In this document: one piece after another, positions 56,690 through 64,000 of the stretch
Numbering within the stretch: position 1 is the stretch's first letter
Layout: each line of letters begins with the position of its first letter
DNA from: Saccharum officinarum
Lineage: Eukaryota > Streptophyta > Magnoliopsida > Poales > Poaceae
Length of the DNA stretch: 64,000 nt
Direction: 5' to 3'
Assembly: GCA_020631735.1 (NCBI GenBank)
Contig: CM036179.1
Coordinates: 28,511,063 to 28,575,062 of the forward strand
Program-made: the position numbers and the translations under genes
The notes under the pieces: model-generated
What the model was told of the DNA's origin: nothing
Seen by the model: the letters and a program-made list of their open reading frames with translations, nothing else
Database searches by the model: none

Positions 56690-57558
56690 CCCAATTTCGT
56701 CTTTTCCTTTAGAAACTCATCCAATCTCGTGGGAAACTTATAGATTTCGTGTGGAAGAAGTTTCCTTGTAGGATAGGAACACCCCCTCTATTTTTTATTT
56801 GTTTGAGAGGATCACAGCGATCGAGAGATCCGTATAGTCAGTCAACAAAAATCAATCTAGCTTTAGTTTTACCTTCTACCCTAATCTCTTCTAACCCCCT
56901 CGCTGTTGAGCACACATCGCTCGATGAGATTTGTCGGTGTTCTATGTGGTCTTGCTGATCCTAGGGAAACCCCACTTTGTGTCTTGCTAACGGGTCTTCC
57001 CAAGAGGCATTCGTAGGTTTTTCAAGCGAAGAACAAGTGTCAAATTAGCCTTGTCGACTTGCTGGTGGGCCTCGCTGTTTAGACTTTCCTCCACTATGTA
57101 TCTAGGTCATGTGCGGCCTCTGGCGATATGGGCCCTACCTGCATGTGACCCAAATCGGCATCAACACACTTTTTGGCGACTCCATTAGAGAAGAAGCAAA
57201 CATATCTGGTAAGATGGCTGACGACAAGAAGGGTGATCCTACAGATCCAAAGAACCAGGTAATATCATCAAGCCCTTTGGCCGATCAACTTCCTAAGGAG
57301 ATTAGCAAGATGCTGGAGGGCGGGGCAAAGGCCTGAGCTGCTACCGATCTGGAGTGTGCCCTCGCATGCTTCGATATGGATATGCAAGGAGTTATCAAGA
57401 AGAGCCAAGATGTCAACTTTAACCCTCTTCCTACTACATCAACATCTAAGGCAAACAGATTAACCTCCCCTAGATCTGGTGTGACACACGACGAATTTGC
57501 TGCAATAATTAATAGCCAAGCTAAGCTTATTGAGATTAATATGCATGAAAATATTTAG
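56690..57558 (+). mobile_element. Truncated Tat-like Ty3 element: LTR end, PBS and gag start
   Basis: LTR-like sequence ends near 57166 (catcaaca). TGGCGACTCC at 57174-57183 matches the start of the primer-binding site common in plant Tat-lineage elements. A gag-like frame starts at ATG 57214 (MADDKKGDPTDPKNQV), has TGA at 57334-57336, resumes in frame (LECALACFDMDMQGV) and is lost after 57558. Pol is not recognisable downstream. Confidence 0.6.
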
Positions 57559-58436
57559 CAAGTTCATGGCTAGTTTTGATAAAAGGGAGGAGTAGAACTA
57601 TGAAATTCTTGATTTTTTCCTCAAGATACATCTGTCAGAGGATCGGCCCTGGCTGCTAGCCAACCTTAATATGGGATATTGTTCGGCTGTTTCAAGGGAC
57701 AGACAAGTTATGCATCGACGAACCAGCCCAAAATTGTCCTATTCAGTGACTGAAACTGATAGGACCAGTTTAGGGGGAGGGAGGTTGGTACTACTTTACC
57801 ATGGATACCCTAGCGAAGCTGTCAATTTCTACTACATGAGCCTATAGCAATTTAGGAGCACCATATACTTCTTTTGATCATAATACGGTGTTGCCAAATC
57901 CTCATATACCACCGTATTATTAAAATTGTGTAAGAAAGGCTTGCTTTGAGTGCTTAGGCTAGGCTTGTAGTTGCTGTTAGGGTCACCTCTTATACTAACA
58001 AGATGCCTAACTTTATTGTGCTTGAAGATTTTTAAATAGACTATTCACTTGTCCCTTTAGCCGTCGTAGATCCTTTCATTGTTTCCTAGAGCAGATTTAA
58101 GCAATTGATTGAGAAAACTTGCTGATGATAAGACTTGTGTATACATGTCTTTGAACATTATAGATGTGGGAGTAGCAGAAATATAACAATTTTATGCATA
58201 TTTTGAACTATTAAAGTGGGGTTTGACCTATATCAACTTGGGAAATTTTATTGACTGAATTGTTAAATGGATTTTACAAAATCATATATAATTTTTCTTG
58301 TGTAAGGCATAGCCACTACAAAAATCCTAGGTACCCCACCATCTGTATGTCGGATGTCATATGTGTCATGATTAGAGAGCAAAATTACACCTACCTAAGT
58401 AAATCATATTTTGATTATATCAGGGATTAAAGTGAA
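57559..58436. other. Degraded retrotransposon-like DNA, no gene
   Basis: It probably continues the decayed element upstream; frames are short and interrupted. A CACTACAAAAATCC string at 58314-58327 is isolated. Confidence 0.3.
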
Positions 58437-60490
58437 GGGCGTTACTAGCACCCGGACGCCCGGAGCCACCCAAAATATCGGACGCCATTGGTTCTTTTTG
58501 CGGGAGGCTGTACCGCACGGGAAAGAAGCCTGCACAACCTGTTTTCATGCGCCCCACCACGTGGACCCCACGCTGCTATTTCGCCTGACCACTACGCTCG
58601 CACACAGGAACCCGTGGATCCCAATCACCTGCCCCCTGTCCGCACGGCGACCCATGGTGGCACCCCCAGCAGTTGCAGTAGGTGGCTGTGGCAGGTGGGT
58701 CCTATTACAACATAAGCAACACCCGATCTACTTTTGCAACATCCAGATCAAACACTTGCAACATACATCCAGAACAGTTGAAACACTTGCAACATACCTT
58801 TGAAACACTTGCAAAAGATTAGGAAAAACTTAAAAATATGTGTGTAGACATTGCAAACACATGCAAACATTCAGATGAAACACTTGCAATATACATATAA
58901 AAACACCTGAAACACTAGCATATATATGCAACATCCAGATCTACTTTTGCATTATCCAAATAAAACACTTGCAACATACATCTGAAACAGATGAAATATT
59001 TAGAATATACACCTAAAACGTACGTGTATAGCCATTGCAACATGTGCAACATCCTGATCTACTTTTGCAACATCAATAAAAAGCACTGGCAACGTACCTC
59101 TAAAACATCTGAAAACCTTAAAGCATACACTTGCAATATGCGTTTTCAGCACAATGTCACCATGCTGCTTGGATGAATGGAGACTTGTCGTCTCGCAGAT
59201 CTCAATGTAGGAGCGGTGTGTGTAGGGGGGTGTAGCGGGTGGGCGAGGTGCAGTGCCCGCGGTGAGCGCCCCTCGAGCTGGAGAACGGCGCGGTGGGCGA
59301 GCGGGTGCGGTGCCCGTGGCGCGGCACCCTTGCGTTGCAGAAAAGCCTGCAAAGGAAGGGGATTATTGGGCATCATGGGCAGGGCACGAGCATCGCGGGG
59401 GGGAGGGCACGAGCATCGCGGGCGCGGACAGAGGCGAGCATTGTGGGCAGGGTGCGCGATGAGCAGAACGTGCGGCGCAGACTACGAGTCGTCGTTAGGA
59501 CGGTCGAACAACCTAAGAGAACAATACTGTAAAGTGGACGACGTGTGCGGACGCCAGCCCCCGTCCGGACGTCCAGGCCTGCCTTGTCTGATGTGCATGC
59601 TGCTACCACTTGCCTGGTGCGCCTATTGCTATGCATGTTGCTGCACATGCCTGCATGAGCACAATTTTTTAGCGGGAAGACCGGCCTTTGTTGTGGACCC
59701 TAGTTACAAGCACTAGATTTTCTAGCACTCCGCATGCGCCTGCTACACGCGCCAACATGTGCCTGCCGCTGCTGGCGCACCTACGCATGCCATGTTGCTG
59801 CACATGCACGTGATGACCGCCTCCGTCTGCGCTCGTTTTTCGTGCCAGGTAATGAAGAGACTTGCAATATAAAGCACTTGCTGCAACATATATCTCAAAT
59901 AGGTAAAACATATGCTTGCAACATATGTGTATAGCCACTACAACAGATGCAACATCCAGATAAAAACACTTGCAACATACTTCTAAAACAGTTGAACCAT
60001 TTAAAACATACACTTACAACATACATGTATAGCCACTACAATATATGCAACTTACAGGTAAAACACTTACAACTTGCAACGTGAAAACACTTGTTACAAC
60101 ATAAAACTAAAACAGATGAAATATTTGGAACATATTTTTGCAACATATGTATAAAACATATGCAATATTTAGATAAAAACGCTTGCAAACATAAGTCTAA
60201 AACGGACGAAACATTTTGAACAAACGCTTGCAACATTAATTCATCTGAAACACTTGCAACATGTGCAAAATTCCCGATCTATTTTTGTAATATCCATATG
60301 AAGCATTTGCAACATACATCTGAAACACTTGAAACACCTGAAACCGGAGGTAAGGGGGCATGAGAGAGAGAGGAGCGGTGGCTGATATTTTCTAAGGAAC
60401 GGTGGCCGATATTTCCCAAGGCATGCATGTGGATGGTACGTACAGGTGCAGGGGGTTGGAGTCCGTCTGGACGGATGAACGTCCTCAGTC
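58437..60490. mobile_element. TTGCAA-motif repeat element (copy 2)
   Basis: The flanks are GC-rich and loosely inverted (gggcgttactagcacccgg on the left; the reverse complement of the right end contains aggacgttcatccgtcc). From about 58700 to 59150 and 59860 to 60345 the DNA is made of gaaacacttgcaacatac and gatctacttttgcaacatc words, the reverse complement of those at 33930-34330. The centre (59180-59700) is GC-rich. No transposase is present. Confidence 0.45.
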
Positions 60491-60667
60491 GTAAAGTGAA
60501 TGGTGCACTAGTTTACAAAATCAGTAGGAGAACTACATATAAATTTTGTTTAGGGTTTATCCTGATAAAAGTAGAATTGACTTTTTTCTTGATAGAGTAT
60601 GAAGGTAGTTTGACGAGGCTATCCCTTGGCGTGACGAAGGTTCCGTGGAAGAAACGTCTGCCACTTA
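60491..60667. other. Short spacer
   Basis: AT-rich sequence with no feature. Confidence 0.3.
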
Positions 60668-61355
60668 GGGCATGTTTGGTTAGAAGGGACTAGAGACTAG
60701 TGAGCCAATTTTAGTCCCTTCTAATCCCTACTTTATCAAACATGACTACTAGAGGGACTAGAATGAGTTTGGTTGTAGTCCCCTTGGGGATGGCTATTTG
60801 GGACTACTAGGCCAAGTTGACACCCATGCCCCTCAATTATTGCCAGTCCCCACCCCTCCCACTGCACGAGTTGTGCGCACCTGCTTTTCATTTGCGCCGA
60901 GCGTGCCTGTTCGTTTGCCGTCGTGGCTCTGCGTCTTGCGCCGCTGTCGAGCTTCGTAGCTGGACGCCACGCCTTCCCACATCGGCTACCGCGCCTCCTT
61001 TTGCGCCTGTCCGCGCTCCCTCTCACGCACGCACGTGCTCTGCTCGCGGCCGTGGGTCTGCTTGCCGCCGCCGGGGTCTTCTCTGTCGAGATCGCCACCG
61101 TTTCTTCCTCGCTGTCCTCACGGCCATCTCCGGCGATCTCATGGACGTCCAGTGACCCTCCCCAGCATCTTCCTTGGCCGGCTGGAGCTTCTCCTTTGGT
61201 GAGCACCTTCCCTGCCCTGCAGGTGTTCGACTAGGGGCGCTTAGGTGTTTGTTCAACTGCCTTAATGGTCTTTAGTCTATTTTAGTCCCCGGAACCAAAT
61301 AGGGTAAGGGACTATAGTTTAGTCTCTGTTTTAGTTCTCTAGTCCAACCAGGGCC
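60668..61355. mobile_element. Tourist/Harbinger-like element with GC-rich core
   Basis: Left end gggcatgtttggttagaag; the right end in reverse complement, ggccctggttggactagag, forms an imperfect TIR. Both subterminal regions contain repeated gggactagag and ttttagtccc words. Flanks are tta (60665-60667) and ata (61356-61358), near-matching 3-bp target sites. The core (60830-61240) is GC-rich and open in several frames, unlike a simple MITE, which suggests captured host sequence. Confidence 0.5.
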
Positions 61356-61429
61356 ATAGGAATGGCCGCCGCCTGTGAGGTGCGGCGCGGCGGCGACGGC
61401 ATCGTCCAATCAGGCCTTTGTTTCGTTCC

Positions 61430-61954
61430 GGTGCAGGTGCAGATCATCACTCATGCGTGCCTCTGACGAAACAAACAACATCCTGTCTTAGAAAAGGCGA
61501 AACCGCTCTTTATACTCTATTTGATCGACACCCGCGCCGCCGTGCGCGTCTGCAGTGGATTAGAAATGACCATAACGCGCATCTGCGGCGGCGTGCGTCT
61601 CTCTCCTGTGGATTGCACCTTAAGCCATGCATGATGGAGCTGCATATAGACATATGCATGTGTACGCTAGCCTAGCTTACCAGGCTTGCTTCGTTCGGCG
61701 CCCTTAATAGATTTAGCCAATATATATAATCCCAAGAGCCGCCAATCAACCGTGATTACGAAGGCTAATGGCTATGTATATATACAAGACCAATCATCAA
61801 ACCATCATCATCATCAAAACAAACTCTATATCCATACCCATATATATACATATACACACCACCAAATTATTCAGGCAACTGCTTCTTCTGCTTTCTGAGC
61901 TACGTACATATAGTCTCCTGCTTCTTCTCTAGTTCTCCTACGGTTCTTAGAGGT
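61430..61954 (+). promoter_or_regulatory. Promoter region of the intact expansin gene, TATA box 61777-61784
   Basis: TATATATA at 61777-61784 lies about 170 bp before the start codon. It is preceded by caaccgtgattacgaaggc and earlier by gattgcaccttaagccatgc, both shared with the pseudogene promoter. The long leader is CA/AT-rich, typical of grass 5' UTRs. Confidence 0.65.
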
Positions 61955-62999
61955 ATGGCTCCAGCTCGAGATTTCATACTCTTGCTGCTGGCAGCTGCCG
62001 GTTGGGCGTCGGCCATGGCCGCTAATGACGCCGTCCCCACCACCACGCCGTCGTCTCCGGCACCAACCGGGTGGCTGAAGGCGCATGCCACCTTCTACGG
62101 AGGCGCTGATGCCTCGGACACCATGGGTAAGCTAGCTATCACGCTGCTCAAGAAGAACCATGCATGGGATAGCTTTCCTATATATATATGCCATGAACAT
62201 GATGCACATCTGTCATCGTCTGATATATGTGTATGGTGGCAGGCGGCGCGTGCGGGTACGGCAACCTCTACTCCCAGGGCTACGGCACGCGGACGGCGGC
62301 GTTGAGCACGCCGCTCTTCAACAATGGCGCCTCCTGTGGGCAGTGCTACAAGATCGCGTGCGACCGCAAGAGAGCCGACCCAAGGTTTTGCAAGCCTGGC
62401 GTCACGGTCACGGTCACCGCCACCAATTTCTGCCCGCCAAACTCCGCGCTGCCCGACGGCGGCTGGTGCAATCAGCAGCGCCCGCACTTCGACATGGCAC
62501 AGCCGGCATTTGATAAGATCGGCGTCTACAGCGGCGGCATCATCCCCGTCATGTACAAGAGGTATCTTTTATGTCATTTCCTACCTCTTGCTAGCTAGCC
62601 TCGATCTGTCATAAATAAAAAAAACAAAAAATTATTGGGATGTATTGCAATATCTTAATACTACAACTAAATTCTTGCTTGTATAGAGTTCCTTGCGTGA
62701 AGCGAGGTGGGGTGCGCTTCACCATCAATGGGCATGACTACTTCAATCTTGTGCTTGTGACCAACGTTGCGGCTGCCGGCTCCATCAAGTCCATGGAAGT
62801 CAAGACCTCCAATTCGAGTAACTGGTCTCCATTGGCACGCAACTGGGGTGCGAACTGGCACTCTCTTGCATATCTTACAGGGCAGATGCTCTCGTTTAGA
62901 CTCACCGACACAGATGGGAAAACTATTGAATTCACAAACGTGGTGCCTCAAGGATGGAAGTTTGGCCAAACATTTGCATCCAAGTTGCAGTTCAAGTGA
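61955..62999 (+). CDS. Alpha-expansin (EXPA), intact, 3 exons
   Basis: Secreted cell-wall loosening protein that disrupts cellulose-matrix contacts during growth. Exons 61955-62126, 62243-62561 and 62687-62999 join in frame to 267 aa, a normal length. Residues 1 to about 22 ([20 protein letters not shown]) are a signal peptide. Domain 1 (double-psi beta barrel, GH45-like) shows [15 protein letters not shown] (58-72), a CGQC motif (89-92), the alpha-type segment GGWCNQQRP and the HFD motif at 139-141. Domain 2 (CBM63-like) contains [27 protein letters not shown] and the usual end [15 protein letters not shown]. Introns are 116 and 125 nt with GT...AG ends. The alpha-type segment before HFD separates it from beta-expansins. 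The exact family member is not assigned. Confidence 0.95.
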
Positions 63000-63639
63000 T
63001 GATGAGAGCTCCGTCATCCAGGATTATTATTTCTGGTGACTCATTAGTCACAGGAGTTTGATTTAAAGATGTATAGCTGGTCAAAATGCATGAATAATGG
63101 AGTTGCTTGTGTTGTACGATATGTATGTGTATTAGTTGTATCTTCCATTCTTTCTATTGTACAATCATATGTTTAAATTTATTTTTTATGGTGTATATAA
63201 ATATGTTCAGTAATTCTGTTGTGCCAATGTAAACGTACAATGGTTGCATTAGTTGTTTTTAATACAATAATAACCTTGTTGGATATTTGGTCGAGCAAGA
63301 ATTATGATTGCTAATGAACCGAGATCAACCAAATCGAGGCTATGACACCCTCACGATGATGTTCATAGTTCAATGTAATCCAATAACTGGTCGAACTCCA
63401 CAAATGATAATATAAATGTTCTAATAATTAGGCTGTTGTGTTTCTAGTAAAACTTTATGATTAGAATAACACTTGCGACTGAATCAATATGTACCGGTAG
63501 ATCTCAAGATTGATAAATTCACCATAAGTGTTTTGCTACTGAGAGGCTTGTTGTCTAACACTAAAAGATGCACTCAGTAGATCTTGGGATCAACAAAATC
63601 CGAATCGACAGGTTACACCACAATCAATCCAACCAGCTA
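63000..63639. other. Expansin 3' region
   Basis: 3' UTR and AT-rich flank of the expansin gene. An aataca/aataataa cluster at about 63260-63275 could serve polyadenylation, but no single signal is certain. Confidence 0.35.
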
Positions 63640-64000
63640 CACTGTGTAGAGAAAATTTCCTATTTGGCCCTGAAAATAATGCTTCTTTCCTATTTGACAC
63701 CGAAACTGAAAATCTTTCCTATATGTCCTCAACTCGAGTTTTCCTTTCCTATTTGACATTTCCATCAATTTGGGTTGCTAACAGTGTTAAGTCCTATGTG
63801 AAAAGTCCATTTTACCTCTGGAGTTTTTTTACCGGTCCTAACATTCCATGGTTGATATTGCTACGTTTTATTAATGTTTTTATGTCAAACTGCAATGTTT
63901 CAGTTTTTGCTTATGTTAAATAAATAAAGGATGAAACATCATCTTATATAATTACTTATAATTATATTTAGTTCAAAATTACTTTAGGTACATGAATAAC
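63640..64000. repeat. Repetitive element cut by the window end
   Basis: The word tttcctatttg recurs (about 63656, 63687, 63745), with variants cctatatg and cctcaactcgag between. This is the texture of a dispersed grass repeat, but its right boundary is outside the window and its class cannot be named. Confidence 0.35.

Noticed and set aside
58314..58327. CACTACAAAAATCC as a CACTA terminus
   Set aside because: Isolated string without a partner terminus; the surrounding DNA looks like decayed retrotransposon.
1..64000. tRNA, rRNA, microRNA or CRISPR features
   Set aside because: No cloverleaf with A/B boxes, rRNA-like sequence or regularly spaced repeat-spacer array was recognised. A tRNAscan/Infernal run would settle the RNA question.

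Overview
This is a stretch of plant nuclear DNA, most likely from a panicoid grass of the sorghum, Miscanthus, sugarcane and maize group. The evidence is GC-rich first exons, Stowaway, Tourist and hAT miniature elements, long-LTR Ty3 elements, a Mutator-like element and spliced plant genes. There are no operons, no CRISPR arrays, and no tRNA or rRNA genes that I can see. About three quarters of the window is transposon-derived.

Layout. 1-3110: intergenic DNA with two Stowaway-like MITEs. 3111-7433: a decayed Mutator-like transposase gene (+) with a convergent, apparently intact GRF zinc-finger/transmembrane gene (-). 7434-10094: intergenic, with a possible GC-rich TIR element. 10095-31646: a CAX-type vacuolar cation/proton exchanger gene in 11 exons. 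Its exon 1 lies at 10095-10385 and exon 2 starts at 28388, so intron 1 is about 18 kb. That intron holds several MITEs, a diverged tandem duplication, a complete young 11.7-kb Ty3 chromodomain-type retrotransposon (14087-25788, antisense, TSD tgtgg) and a 5'-truncated LINE fragment (antisense, own TSD).

31647-34761: repeats, including a block rich in TTGCAA-type motifs. 34762-49434: a three-level nest. A 5.2-kb Ty3-type solo LTR (TSD ggacg) sits inside a Ty1/copia-type solo LTR (TSD ccttt), which sits inside a non-coding LTR retrotransposon (TSD cttag). 49435-53570: LTR and CACTA transposase remnants and a short tandem array. 53570-63000: a duplicated alpha-expansin locus. The first copy (54065-55001) is a pseudogene whose second intron has collapsed to 17 nt; the second copy (61955-62999) is intact. 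Between them lie a Tat-like LTR/gag remnant, a second TTGCAA-motif element and a Tourist-like element with a GC-rich core.

Host genes supported: one CAX exchanger (tonoplast Ca2+/H+ antiport) and one functional alpha-expansin (cell-wall loosening) with its pseudogene. The most informative points are the CAX gene spanning a very large TE-filled intron; a young LTR element that already carries nonsense codons and a substituted protease active-site residue; the MuDR-like convergent two-gene layout with an intact GRF gene beside a dead transposase; and the nested, TSD-verified insertions.
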